From Bradyrhizobium arachidis (GTDB lineage Bacteria > Pseudomonadota > Alphaproteobacteria > Rhizobiales > Xanthobacteraceae), in contig NZ_CP030050.1 of the NCBI RefSeq assembly GCF_015291705.1, forward strand, positions 8,122,001-8,186,000: 64,000 nucleotides of DNA, read 5' to 3'. The notes beneath the pieces are model-generated. The model ran no database searches and was not told the origin of the DNA. It saw nothing but the letters and a program-made list of their open reading frames with translations. Shown here piece after piece: positions 32,571 through 41,613 of this stretch. Position 1 is the stretch's first letter, and every line of letters begins with the position of its first letter. A program made the position numbers and the translations under genes.

Positions 32571-33227
32571 ATGCTCGAGCGCATGCCGCCCCCATCGAAG
32601 CGCACCAACGACCCCGAACGCACCAAGCGCGATATCCTCGAAGTGGCGATGGCCGAATTCGCCTCGGAGGGCTATTCAGGCGCCCGCGTCGACGCCATCG
32701 CGGCGCGCACGCGCACGTCGAAGCGGATGATCTATTACTATTTCGGCGGCAAGGAGCAGCTCTATCTCGCGGTGCTGGAAGAGGCCTATCGCAGCATCCG
32801 CGCGCTGGAGGATCAGCTCGACATCGAGAGCTGCGACGCGCGCGAGGGATTGCGCCGGCTGATCGAGGCGACCTTCGACCATGACGAGCGCAACCCGAAC
32901 TTCATCCGCCTCGTCTCAATCGAGAACATCCATCACGGCAAGCACCTGAAGCAGAATCTGCAATTGCGCCAGCTCAATGCCAGCGTGATCGCGACCCTCG
33001 ACGGCATTCTCGCACGCGGCCACGCCGAAGGCGTCTTCCGCAACGACGTCGACGCCATCGACCTGCACCTCGCCATCTCTTCCTACTGCTTCTTCCGCGT
33101 CGCCAACCGCCACACCTTCGGCGCCCTGTTCGACCGCGACCTCAGCGAGCCCAAAGTGCTGGTGAAGAGTCGGACGCAGATCGTTGAGATGATCCTGGCG
33201 TGGCTGGGAGCCAGCCAGGCGCAATGA
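32571..33227 (+). CDS. TetR/AcrR family transcriptional regulator
   Basis: 218 residues from the ATG at 32571, preceded by GGGAGAAA. The DNA-binding domain reads TKRDILEVAMAEFASEGYSG then ARVDAIAARTRTSKRMIYYY FG-type helix-turn-helix and GGKEQLYLAVLE. The ligand domain, from about residue 75, resembles the TetR C-terminal domain of the RutR/AcrR-like group. It is divergent from the MFS/esterase pair and is the likely repressor acting at the palindrome at 32467-32480. Confidence 0.93.
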   Translation: MLERMPPPSKRTNDPERTKRDILEVAMAEFASEGYSGARVDAIAARTRTSKRMIYYYFGGKEQLYLAVLEEAYRSIRALEDQLDIESCDAREGLRRLIEATFDHDERNPNFIRLVSIENIHHGKHLKQNLQLRQLNASVIATLDGILARGHAEGVFRNDVDAIDLHLAISSYCFFRVANRHTFGALFDRDLSEPKVLVKSRTQIVEMILAWLGASQAQ

Positions 33228-33290
33228 CACAATCAGCAGCTCCGTGATCCCAGCGCAGCGGCGGAGCCGCTGTCGCTGGAGGTGCGAGTG

Positions 33291-33313
33291 GCGCGATGCG
33301 CACAGCATCGCGC
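33291..33313. terminator. Strong hairpin between TetR and ABC permease genes
   Basis: GCGCGATGC (33291-33299) and GCATCGCGC (33305-33313) form an exact 9-base stem with a 5-base loop. It lies in the 221-base GC-rich gap between convergent genes and may terminate both. No T-run is visible, and I see nothing else in the gap. Confidence 0.4.
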
Positions 33314-33448
33314 CGCGAGCGTCAAAGGATGCGCGGCCGAGCTGACGCAGCGGGGCCCCCGCCCTTCGAGGCTTCCCCTGCGGCGCGTTGCGCCCCAGGG
33401 CGCGCACCCCAGGCTGACGGGGACGGACTAGCGCTAGCGCCAGCCCCC

Positions 33449-34234
33449 TCACCCGCTCCTCTTCTGCCGCGTGCTCGCCAGCAGCACCAGCATGAAGGAC
33501 GCCGCCGTCATCAGCGTCGAGATCGCGGCGATCGTGGGATCGATCTCGTCGCGGAGTGCGGTGAACATGCGCTTGGTCAGCGGCTGGTATTGGCCGCCGG
33601 AGATGAACAGCGCGACGATGGTCTCGTCCATCGCCGAGATGAAGGCGAAGATGCCGCCCGCGATCACGCTGGACTTGATCTGCGGCAACGTCACCGCGAA
33701 GAAGCTGCGCAGGCGGTTCATGCCGAGGCTGCGCGCCACCATCTCCTGAGCGGGGTCGAAGCTCTGCAGGCCCGCGAGCACGGAGATGATGACATAGGGC
33801 AGGCCCAGCATCACATTCGCCAGCACGAGGCCGGGCATGGTCGCGACCAGCCCGACCTTGGCATAGACGAAGAAGATACCGACAGCGGTGATGATGATCG
33901 GCACCACCAGCGGCAGCAGCAGCGCCATGTGGATGAGGCGCATGATCCGCAGCTTCGACTGGCTGATGGCGTAGGCGGCAGCAACGCCGAGCGGCGTCGC
34001 GATCACCACGGTGAGAAGCGCGACCGTCAGCGTCACCCGCGTCGCCTGCATCCAGGCGGGATTTGAGAAATATTGCTGGTACCAGCGCAGCGAGAAGGAT
34101 GGCGGCGGGAAGGTCAGGAAGCGTGCGCTGGAGAACGAGATCGGCGCAATGATCAGGACCGGCAGGATCAGATAGACGAGCACCAGCGCGCAGATCACAT
34201 ACAGGACAATCCGTGCGGGCGAGGCGCGCATCAT
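33449..34234 (-). CDS. ABC transporter permease, PotC-like
   Basis: 261 residues, about six membrane helices. The EAA loop typical of binding-protein-dependent permeases is seen in AQEMVARSLGMNRLRSFFAV, and the second half contains GGIFAFISAMDETIVALFIS, characteristic of spermidine/putrescine-type PotC proteins. The ATG at 34234 overlaps the preceding permease stop as ATGA. It is the last gene of the six-gene operon running from 39387. Confidence 0.92.
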   Translation of the reverse strand: MMRASPARIVLYVICALVLVYLILPVLIIAPISFSSARFLTFPPPSFSLRWYQQYFSNPAWMQATRVTLTVALLTVVIATPLGVAAAYAISQSKLRIMRLIHMALLLPLVVPIIITAVGIFFVYAKVGLVATMPGLVLANVMLGLPYVIISVLAGLQSFDPAQEMVARSLGMNRLRSFFAVTLPQIKSSVIAGGIFAFISAMDETIVALFISGGQYQPLTKRMFTALRDEIDPTIAAISTLMTAASFMLVLLASTRQKRSG

Positions 34235-35100
34235 TTTTGCCCCAACACGCGATCGAGAGAGATGAAGCGGCTGACGACGAAGAAGATCGCAAGCACGCTC
34301 AGGAGCAGCACGACGGCGACCGCACTTGCCGCGCCGAACTGGTTGTAGAGCTCCACATTGCGGCTCACCAGCATCGACACCATCACGGTGCGGCCGCCGC
34401 CGAGCAGCTCGGGCGTGATGTAGAAGCCGAGGCAGAGCACGAACACCATGGTGCAGCCGGCGAGCACACCCGGCAGCGACAACGGTAGGAACACGCGCAT
34501 GAAGGTGAGCGACGGGCTCGCGCCAAGGCTGGCGCCGGCCTGCATCAGATCGTTCGGGATCTTCTGCATGGTAGCATAGAGCGGCAGCACCATGAAGGGC
34601 AGCAGGATGTGCACGGTCGCAACCACCGTGCCGAAGGTGTTGTGGACCAGCGCGAGCGGTTCGGCGATGACATCGAGATAGCGCAAAAACTGGTTGATCA
34701 CGCCGGTGCGCTGGAGCAGCGCCAGCCAGGCATAGGCGCGGACCAGAACGCTGGTCCAAAACGGCAACACGACCAGCGACAGGATGAGGATGCTCCACCC
34801 TTTCGGCACGGAATTGGCAAGATACGCGACGGGATAGCCGAGCAGCAGCGCGATCAAGGTGACCGCGAGACTGATCTCGAAAGTCAGCGCAAAGCTGCGC
34901 CAGTAGACGTCCTCGGTGAAGACCCGGCGATAATTCTCCAGCGTGAAGCCGTCATGATAGATCGACTGCCATGCGAGCCAGCCGACGGGCAGCACGATCA
35001 GGGCCAAGATCACTAGCAGCGCCGGCGACACCAATGCCAGCATCAGGCCGTGCTCACGGCGCTGATGCTTTTGCGATGGATCTGGCACTGATGTCGTCAA
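34231..35100 (-). CDS. ABC transporter permease, PotB-like
   Basis: About 289 residues. I chose the TTG at 35100 because GAGGC lies just upstream and membrane homology starts soon after. Family segments include NDLMQAGASLGASPSLTFMR as the EAA loop and GFYITPELLGGGRTVMVSML, typical of PotB/PotH. With the PotC-like protein it forms the membrane channel of a polyamine/iron/thiamine-class importer. It lies 53 bases after the binding-protein gene. Confidence 0.9.
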   Translation of the reverse strand: MTTSVPDPSQKHQRREHGLMLALVSPALLVILALIVLPVGWLAWQSIYHDGFTLENYRRVFTEDVYWRSFALTFEISLAVTLIALLLGYPVAYLANSVPKGWSILILSLVVLPFWTSVLVRAYAWLALLQRTGVINQFLRYLDVIAEPLALVHNTFGTVVATVHILLPFMVLPLYATMQKIPNDLMQAGASLGASPSLTFMRVFLPLSLPGVLAGCTMVFVLCLGFYITPELLGGGRTVMVSMLVSRNVELYNQFGAASAVAVVLLLSVLAIFFVVSRFISLDRVLGQK

Positions 35101-35153
35101 CGCTGCCTCGGCTGGTTGAGTGGTCCGGTTCGGCGGCCGCCGAACCGGCTGGC

Positions 35154-36200
35154 TTACTTCTGCATGAACGACGCCCAGCGCTTCTCGGCGGCCTCGCCGG
35201 CCGGCGAGGACCACCAGGCGTAGGACATCAGCGCCTGCTTCACCGCATTGGCCGGCTCGCTCGGCAGTTGCGCGGCGCGCTCGGGCTTGATCACGCTGGT
35301 CTCGAACGCCTTGGGATTGCCCGGACCATAGTCGATGTGCAGCGGCAGATTGGCCTGGTGCACGGGATCGACCGCCTCGTTGATGAACTTGATCGCCGTG
35401 TCGAGATTCGGCGCACCCTTGAGGATGCAGAGCGACGTGCTCTGCAGGATGCCCTGGTTGTAGGTGAAAGCAACTTTCGCGCCTTCCTTGGCGACGGCGC
35501 TGACGCGGCCGTTCCAGGCCATCTCCATGTCGACCTCGCCGTCATTGAGCAGTTGCGCCGACTGCGCGCCAGACGTCCACCACACCGTGATGTGCGGCTT
35601 GATCTCCTCCAGCTTCTTGAAGGCGCGATCGACGTCGAGCGGATAGAGCTTGTCCGGCGCGACGCCGTCGGCCATCAGCGCCGCCTCCAACGTTGCAAAC
35701 GGATGGTTGCGCAGCGCGCGGCGGCCAGGGAATTTCTTGACGTCCCAGAAATCGGCCCAGCTGTTCGGCGCATCCTTCGGAAAGGTCTTCTGGCTGTAGG
35801 ACAGTACGCTGGAATAGAACTCGTAGGAGACCGAATAAGGACTGCGATAGGACTCCGGCATCGCCGCGCCGTTTGGAATCTTCGAGAAGTCGAGCTTCTC
35901 GATCAGCCCCTGCTCCCCGCCACGCAGACAATTGCCGGTCGGGGTGTCCACGACGTCCCAGATCGGCTTGCCGCTACCGACCTGCGTCTTGATCGCGGGC
36001 CAGGCGTCGGGAATGGAGTCCTGGTTGATGGTGATGCCGAGCTTCTTGGCGGAGGGATCGAGGATCGCCACCGTCTGTGCCTGCTGGTAGGCGCCGCCCT
36101 GCGAGACGAAGGTGATCTGCTCGGCGGCATCAGCCGCGCTGGTCAGTCCGATTGCGCCCAAGAGCGCGCAGCCCAATCCAAAATTCCGCTTCATCGTCAT
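35154..36200 (-). CDS. ABC transporter substrate-binding protein, PotD/spermidine-putrescine-like
   Basis: About 348 residues. A Sec leader ending ADAA precedes EQITFVSQGGAYQQAQTVAI. The type II binding fold follows, with WDVVDTPTGNCLRGGEQGLI, FPGRRALRNHPFATLEAALM and WWTSGAQSAQLLNDGEVDME. Close relatives are annotated as polyamine or opine binders, but the ligand residues cannot be assigned. The ATG at 36200 lies 5 bases after AGGAGG; ATG 36194 is possible. It sits between the oxidase and permease genes of the operon. Confidence 0.92.
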   Translation of the reverse strand: MTMKRNFGLGCALLGAIGLTSAADAAEQITFVSQGGAYQQAQTVAILDPSAKKLGITINQDSIPDAWPAIKTQVGSGKPIWDVVDTPTGNCLRGGEQGLIEKLDFSKIPNGAAMPESYRSPYSVSYEFYSSVLSYSQKTFPKDAPNSWADFWDVKKFPGRRALRNHPFATLEAALMADGVAPDKLYPLDVDRAFKKLEEIKPHITVWWTSGAQSAQLLNDGEVDMEMAWNGRVSAVAKEGAKVAFTYNQGILQSTSLCILKGAPNLDTAIKFINEAVDPVHQANLPLHIDYGPGNPKAFETSVIKPERAAQLPSEPANAVKQALMSYAWWSSPAGEAAEKRWASFMQK

Positions 36201-36227
36201 CCTCGCCTCCTCCATCGCCAAATGATC

Positions 36228-37547
36228 TCACCGACCGATCGCATCGAGAAACTGGTACCAGCCGGCGACCATGCGCACGGCGGGCTCGCGCAGCGGGTAG
36301 AACGGGATAGCCTTCATGCGCCTGATATCGAGCAGTCCGACGTCGGGCGACTCGCCGCGCACGAAGGCGGCGAGATAGCGGCCCATCAGGCTCGACATCG
36401 CAACGCCGGCGCCGTTGTAGCCCAGCGCGACCAGCGTGCGGTCGTCGAGCCGGCCGATATGCGGCACCGAGTCCAGCGTCATCGCGACGAGGCCCGACCA
36501 TTTGTATTCCAGCGGGATATCGGCGAGATCGGGGAAGATGCCGACCATCGCCTTGCGCAAGGCACCGAACGCGGATTGGGTGTCCTGCTTGCCGAAAGCG
36601 CCGCGGCCGCCAAAGATCACGCGGTTGTCGACCATGCGGAACCAGCGCATCATGCGCTTGGTCTCGGTGTAGCTGCGCCCGGTCGGCATCAGCTTTCCCG
36701 CGAGATTGCGCGGCAGCCGCTCGGTTGCGACGATGGCGCTGCGGAACGGGATCAGCGTGCGCTGCAGATGCGCGGTGGCGCCGGTCAGATCGGAATAGCT
36801 GTTGGTGGCGATGATCGCCTGTTTTGCACGTACTGCGCCTCGCGGTGTTTCGGCGACGATGCGGTCCTTGTCGCGCCGAAGCTTGACGACCGGCGTCTCC
36901 TGGAAGATGGGCACGCCGCGGCGCGCCACGCCATCGGCGAGGCCGCGCAGATAGTTCAGCGGATGGATGCCGGCCGAGCCGGGATTGAGCACGCCGCCGA
37001 CGAAGATGTCGGAGCCGGTTTCGTCACGCACGCCTTTCTTGTCGAGGATCCGGACCTCGGCCGAGCCCATTTCGCGCGTCATCCAGTTGGCCTCATCGAT
37101 CGCGGCCTTCAGCGTCGTCTCGTTGTGAGCAGCCTTGACCTGGCCGGTGCGCACAAGGTTCGCGCTGGTGATGCCGAATTCGGAGACGAGCTCCTCGACG
37201 ATGTCGGTCGACTCATGCGCGATCTCGTACATGCGCCTCGCCATGGCGCGGCCATGCACGGCGTCGACCTCGCGGAACGAGAGGCGAAACTTCGCGGTGA
37301 TCACGCCGCCATTGCGCCCGCTCGCGCCCCAGCCGGGGCGGTTGGCCTCGATCACGATTGGCGACGAGCCGTCTGTGGCGATGTGATGTGCGGCGGAGAG
37401 GCCCGTATAGCCCGCCCCGATGATCACCACATCGGCTTGGTGCTCGCCGGACAGCACGGGAAACGCGCGCGCCGGCTCCGCCGTGGCTTCCCACAGCGAG
37501 TTGACCGATGGTTGCGCGCTCCAGTCCCGTGTCATCTCGGCGCTCAC
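36228..37547 (-). CDS. FAD-dependent oxidoreductase (DAO family), PuuB-like
   Basis: 439 residues. The FAD site is ADVVIIGAGYTGLSAAHHIA followed by EANRPGWGASGRNGGVITAK, the signature of gamma-glutamylputrescine oxidase PuuB and related amine oxidases. The C-terminal half has GLVAMTLDSVPHIGRLDDR and ALGYNGAGVAMSSLMG. It probably oxidises an imported amine or N-modified amino acid in the cytoplasm. Its position between the HAD-type gene and the transporter genes fits catabolism of the imported compound. No puuA partner is present. Confidence 0.9.
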   Translation of the reverse strand: MSAEMTRDWSAQPSVNSLWEATAEPARAFPVLSGEHQADVVIIGAGYTGLSAAHHIATDGSSPIVIEANRPGWGASGRNGGVITAKFRLSFREVDAVHGRAMARRMYEIAHESTDIVEELVSEFGITSANLVRTGQVKAAHNETTLKAAIDEANWMTREMGSAEVRILDKKGVRDETGSDIFVGGVLNPGSAGIHPLNYLRGLADGVARRGVPIFQETPVVKLRRDKDRIVAETPRGAVRAKQAIIATNSYSDLTGATAHLQRTLIPFRSAIVATERLPRNLAGKLMPTGRSYTETKRMMRWFRMVDNRVIFGGRGAFGKQDTQSAFGALRKAMVGIFPDLADIPLEYKWSGLVAMTLDSVPHIGRLDDRTLVALGYNGAGVAMSSLMGRYLAAFVRGESPDVGLLDIRRMKAIPFYPLREPAVRMVAGWYQFLDAIGR

Positions 37548-37551
37548 GGAT

Positions 37552-38268
37552 TTATGCCACCGGCCCGATCGCCGCGTCGGCGAGCGCCTTGAGCGTCGGG
37601 AAATGGAAATCCGGCTTGGTCAGCGTCTCCACGGCCGGAGTGCCGCCGAAACCGGCGATACCCTGGCGGCGCTCGATCCAGCACACCTTGTAGCCGAGTT
37701 TCCGCGCGATCCCGATGTCGTGGTACTGGCTCTGCGCGACGTGCAGGATATCTGACTGCTTGTAGCCGAACGCGGACTGCCGGCCCTTGTTATAGGCGAA
37801 GAATTCCGGGTTCGGTTTTGCCACCCCGGTGTCGTCGGCACAGACGGTGTCGTCGAAGGGATTGCCGAGCGCGTGCGCGTAGCAGGACAGCGCGACGCGG
37901 TCCGCATTGGTCATGGCAACCAGGCGGAATTTCGTGCGCAGGCGCTTCAAGGCCTCGACCGAATCCGGGAACGGGCCCCAGCGCAGCACCGCGAGCTGGA
38001 ACACGTCGCAGCATGCATCGTCGGCCGGCAGCCCGAGCTCCTTGGCGAGATAGCGGTAGACGTGGAACATCACCTCGCTCGAGCGCTCGTAGTGCTTGTC
38101 GCGGCCGCGCTTGTAGGATTCGAAGATCTGGTCGTCGCCGAGCTCGGCCGGCGTCTTGCCGGAGATCTTCCGCACCGCGGAGAGCACGCCGGTCTCGAAG
38201 TCGATCAAGGTGCCGACGACGTCGAAGGTGAGAACCTTGAAGTTGCTGAACGCGGCTTGGGTCGACAT
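37552..38268 (-). CDS. HAD-superfamily hydrolase, haloacid dehalogenase type II-like
   Basis: 238 residues. Motif I is TFDVVGTLIDFE, where the nucleophilic Asp is followed by V-V rather than x-Asp, as in L-2-haloacid dehalogenases. Motif II is VAMTNAD, and motif III includes VAKPNPEFFAY. Cap and core lengths fit the haloacid dehalogenase type II group. It may cleave a halogenated or other C2-substituted acid, but many such genes are of unknown function. It lies 36 bases after the ATPase gene and 4 bases before the oxidase gene. Confidence 0.85.
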   Translation of the reverse strand: MSTQAAFSNFKVLTFDVVGTLIDFETGVLSAVRKISGKTPAELGDDQIFESYKRGRDKHYERSSEVMFHVYRYLAKELGLPADDACCDVFQLAVLRWGPFPDSVEALKRLRTKFRLVAMTNADRVALSCYAHALGNPFDDTVCADDTGVAKPNPEFFAYNKGRQSAFGYKQSDILHVAQSQYHDIGIARKLGYKVCWIERRQGIAGFGGTPAVETLTKPDFHFPTLKALADAAIGPVA

Positions 38269-38304
38269 GTGGTTTGTTCTCTCCGGTTGGACGCGGCTTA
38301 AAGT

Positions 38305-39387
38305 TCAGTTCCCCACCCGGGGAACCACGATGGTGTCCTCGGGGTGGAGCGTGACGGTGAGGCTGCCGCCGAGCGGCGGGATGCGGCTATAGGCCTGGTG
38401 ATAGGCCGGCTGGCGCAGGCTGAGCGCGACGCCGTCGGCAAGCGCCAGGAAGATGCGCAGGCTCTCGCCCTGGTAGACGATGTCGGTGACCGTCCCGGTC
38501 AGCCGGTTGCAGGCGCCATCCTGGGCGCCGTCGTCGATCAGCAGCTTCTCGCTGTGCACGGCGAGCATCAGCGCGTCGCCATCAGGAATGGCGCGGGCGC
38601 TGCGCAGCAGGGCGTTGCCCAGCGACACGCTGGAGGTATCGACACGGCGGACCGGCAGAAGTGTCGCCTCGCCAATGAAGCTGGCTACGAAGGAATCGGC
38701 GGGATGATCGTGCAGCCGCGCCGGCTCGTCGATCTGGACCAGACGGCCGTCCTTCATGACGGCGACGCGGTCGCTCATGGTCAGCGCCTCGCGCTGGTCA
38801 TGGGTGACGTAGATGATGGTGGCCTGGATGCGCTTGTGCAGCGTCCGCAGCTCGATCTGCATGGACTCGCGGAGCTGCTTGTCGAGCGCGGAGAGCGGCT
38901 CGTCCATCAGGATCAGGCGCGGCTCGAAGATCATTGCGCGCGCGAGCGCGACGCGCTGGCGCTGGCCGCCGGAGAGCTGCGCGATGCCGCGCTCCTCATA
39001 GCCGGCAAGGCCGACCATGCTGAGCGCCGCGCGCACCTTGTCCGGCCAGGACGATTTCGGCAGGCGGCGCGCGCGCAGGGGAAAGGCGACGTTCTCGCCG
39101 ACGCTCATATGCGGGAACAGCGCGTAGTTCTGGAACACGACGCCGATGTCGCGCTTGTGCGGCGGCATAAAGGTGACGTCGCGGCCGCCGAAGAGAATTG
39201 TGCCTGACGTCGGCAGGATGAAGCCGCCCAAGATGCCGAGCAGCGTGGTCTTGCCCGAGCCGGAGGGGCCGAGCAGCGAGACGAATTCGCCGGCGCCGAC
39301 ATTGAGCGAAACGTCGTCGAGGGCGCGAACGGCGCCATAGGCCTTGCTGGCGGACTTGATCTCGACGCTTTCCGCTCGCTTGTCCAA
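38305..39387 (-). CDS. ABC transporter ATP-binding protein, PotA-like
   Basis: 360 residues. Translation most likely starts at TTG 39387, since GAGG lies seven bases upstream and the preceding frame is not conserved-looking. Walker A is GPSGSGKT (near residues 37-44), signature LSGGQRQRVALARAM, Walker B LILMDEPLSALD, then a switch His in VTHDQREALTMSDR. A C-terminal TOBE domain follows. It powers the PotBCD-like transporter encoded downstream and is the first gene of that operon. Confidence 0.93.
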   Translation of the reverse strand: MDKRAESVEIKSASKAYGAVRALDDVSLNVGAGEFVSLLGPSGSGKTTLLGILGGFILPTSGTILFGGRDVTFMPPHKRDIGVVFQNYALFPHMSVGENVAFPLRARRLPKSSWPDKVRAALSMVGLAGYEERGIAQLSGGQRQRVALARAMIFEPRLILMDEPLSALDKQLRESMQIELRTLHKRIQATIIYVTHDQREALTMSDRVAVMKDGRLVQIDEPARLHDHPADSFVASFIGEATLLPVRRVDTSSVSLGNALLRSARAIPDGDALMLAVHSEKLLIDDGAQDGACNRLTGTVTDIVYQGESLRIFLALADGVALSLRQPAYHQAYSRIPPLGGSLTVTLHPEDTIVVPRVGN

Positions 39388-39522
39388 CGATCGACCTCGC
39401 CATGTCCTGCAATGGCCTGCCTCACTGCGCGCCATAAGCCTGCTTTATAGACACGGATTTGGGGCACTCACGGCAAAGCGTGCGCTGCACCAAATCTTGT
39501 TCCGAAGACCCTGTGTTTAGGC

Positions 39523-39568
39523 TGTCATGCCAATGACACCAGACTTGGCAAAATCCGGCAATTGCCAA
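39523..39568. promoter_or_regulatory. Two dyads between divergent ABC operon and LysR gene
   Basis: TGTCAT-N4-ATGACA (39523-39538) and TTGGCAA-N10-TTGCCAA (39545-39568) are both perfect inverted repeats in the 209-base divergent intergenic region. Their position just upstream of the LysR start at 39597 suggests regulator binding sites; which dyad the LysR protein uses is unknown. Confidence 0.5.
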
Positions 39569-39596
39569 ATTCTCACCGCGCCCATAACATGACGTT

Positions 39597-40535
39597 ATGC
39601 CCGAGCTGCGCCGCATGCTGCCGTCGAGTAACGCACTGTTCGTCTTCGACGCGGCGGCGCGCAACGGCAGCTTCACCGCGGCGGCGGCCGAATTGAACGT
39701 CACGCAGCCCGCGGTGAGCCGCATGCTCGGCCAGCTCGAGGAGCATCTCGGCGTCCGCCTGTTCGATCGCAAGGCGGGCCGCGCGGTGCTCACCGAGGAG
39801 GGCGAGCTCCTGTATCGCCGCGTGCTCGACGGCTTTCGCAGCATCGAGAGCGGGCTCGTGGAGATCGAGCGGCGGCGCAAGGGCACCGAGACGGTGACGT
39901 TGTCGGTCTCCTCCGCCTTCACCACGCACTGGCTGATGCCGCGCATCGACAAGCTGCAGAAGCAGTTTCCGCAAGTGGATCTGCGCTTCCAGCTGATCTC
40001 CGGCGCGCTGCGCGGGCCGGTGGAGAATGTCGACCTCGGCATGCGCTTCCGCGATCGCGACGAGCCGTCGTCCGGCGGCGCGCTGGTCATGAAGGAAGTG
40101 ATGCTGCCGATGTGCAGCCCCGGCTATCTCGGCGAGACCGACCCCGCTGAAGGCAATACCATCATCCGCCTCGCCGAGACGCCGGGCGACTGGGCCGCTG
40201 ACTACGCATCGCTGCTCACCGGGCGCCGCGGCGCGGCCAAGGGGCTCAGCTTCACCGATTATGCCGTCGTGGTGCAGGCGGCCCTGCTCGGCCAGGGCAT
40301 CGCGCTCGGCTGGCTGACGGTGGCCTCGCACTGGTTATTGACCGGCGCGCTGGTCCCGGCGTCCGACCGGCTCACCACCACGCGCCGCATCTGCGAATTC
40401 CTGCCGCCGCGCAACCGGCCGATGCGCCCCATCGCTGCCGAGATCCGCGACTGGATCACCGCGCAGATGCGAAGCGAGATTGCCGCAATCGACCGGCTCT
40501 ATCCCAAGCTCGGCGCGATGGCCGCCTGTTATTGA
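39597..40535 (+). CDS. LysR family transcriptional regulator, GcvA-like
   Basis: 312 residues. The winged helix is NALFVFDAAARNGSFTAAAA, then VTQPAVSRMLGQLEEHLGVR and LFDRKAGRAVLTEEG. The effector domain begins about residue 95 with TVTLSVSSAFTTHWLMPRID, typical of the GcvA group. It is divergent from the PotABCD-like operon and probably controls it. It ends 20 bases before the convergent lipase gene. Confidence 0.93.
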   Translation: MPELRRMLPSSNALFVFDAAARNGSFTAAAAELNVTQPAVSRMLGQLEEHLGVRLFDRKAGRAVLTEEGELLYRRVLDGFRSIESGLVEIERRRKGTETVTLSVSSAFTTHWLMPRIDKLQKQFPQVDLRFQLISGALRGPVENVDLGMRFRDRDEPSSGGALVMKEVMLPMCSPGYLGETDPAEGNTIIRLAETPGDWAADYASLLTGRRGAAKGLSFTDYAVVVQAALLGQGIALGWLTVASHWLLTGALVPASDRLTTTRRICEFLPPRNRPMRPIAAEIRDWITAQMRSEIAAIDRLYPKLGAMAACY

Positions 40536-40555
40536 TCCGACGAGATTGCGATGCG

Positions 40556-41473
40556 TTAGGGCAACGCGTCGTAATATCGATCCGGCAGATGATCACCGAT
40601 GCCGGGCAGCAGTAACTGGGAGAGCCGACCGATCATATCCATGCGCCTGCTCGGGGAAAACCCTACGACGAGATTTTCAAGCTGCTGGGTTAGGCCAGCG
40701 AAGCCCCCGGTCGTCGGCAACGGCTCGTCGGAATTGCTGTTCGGCGCAAGTTGACTGGCGACGAATTTCGCACCCGGGCCGCATGCCAAATAGCGCCCGA
40801 CATGCTGGAAACCGAGCTGTGGTGGCGGGACGGTCGGGACGATATCGTTGCCGTGGACCAGGCGATAGGTCGTAGGCCCGAGCGTCGCGTTGTAGGCGGC
40901 CGCGGCATCGACGCGACAGACGCGCGGGCAGCCGTAAAGATAGACTTGCGGACGCGCAATCGCAGGCTCGCTACGCGCGCGATCGGCCGTGACGACGGCA
41001 AGTGCCGCTCCCAGGCTGTGTCCGGTGATGAATATGGGCGAGCCCGCGCCAGACGCCGCAATCAGCGCCGTTCGCACATCGTCCCAAACGGCCGCGGCGG
41101 CATCTTTGAAGCCTTGGTGGACATCGCCCTTCGGACGACCGAGATAGAAGTCACTGACCCAATTCTTGAGAATGAGCGGATCGGTGCCGGCGAACGCGAC
41201 GATGGTCGCGCCGTCCCGCTGGGCGATAACGCCGCGGGTGTCCGAGACGGGGAGCGTCGATTTCGCGGGCTGCATCAACAGCTTGACGTTCGACAGCGTC
41301 CAGAAGCCGGACACCGCGGTAATCGTTTGCGGGACGTGGGTCTCGTAGGCGAGCTGCGACATCCACATCATCGCGCGCGCGACGTCAGGATCAAAATTGC
41401 CGGACGCCTTGTTGAAGTCCGCGAACGCGTTCCGATTGTATTCACTGAGAGGAAGTTCGACCAGGAAGCTCAT
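40556..41473 (-). CDS. Class 3 lipase family protein
   Basis: 305 residues. The lipase signature ITGHSLGAALAVVTADRA provides the catalytic Ser, preceded by VHQGFKDAAAAVWDDV and AFAGTDPLILKNWVSDF, the lid-side motif of class 3 lipases. HGNDIVPTVPP carries the catalytic Asp; the His is less clear, perhaps in the late region near GDHLPDRYYD. No signal peptide is seen. AGGAGCTGCGC precedes the ATG at 41473. It stands alone between convergent LysR and the uxuA gene, so no pathway link is evident. Confidence 0.88.
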   Translation of the reverse strand: MSFLVELPLSEYNRNAFADFNKASGNFDPDVARAMMWMSQLAYETHVPQTITAVSGFWTLSNVKLLMQPAKSTLPVSDTRGVIAQRDGATIVAFAGTDPLILKNWVSDFYLGRPKGDVHQGFKDAAAAVWDDVRTALIAASGAGSPIFITGHSLGAALAVVTADRARSEPAIARPQVYLYGCPRVCRVDAAAAYNATLGPTTYRLVHGNDIVPTVPPPQLGFQHVGRYLACGPGAKFVASQLAPNSNSDEPLPTTGGFAGLTQQLENLVVGFSPSRRMDMIGRLSQLLLPGIGDHLPDRYYDALP

Positions 41474-41613
41474 GCGCAGCTCCTATAAATGGCCTGTGGC
41501 TGCAATGCGTCAGTCAAAATGCAATGCAGCCACTGTGGCACACACAGGAGCCGAAGACAATCTCCGCGAGCAAAGAGCCGAACTAACGCGGCCTTTAGGG
41601 AGACCCTGCCGTC

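Noticed and set aside
34971..37592. An 873-codon open frame on the plus strand
   Set aside because: It is antisense to the PotD-like and PuuB-like genes, has the Arg/His/Ala-rich composition of a GC-skewed shadow frame, no ribosome binding site and no recognisable domain.
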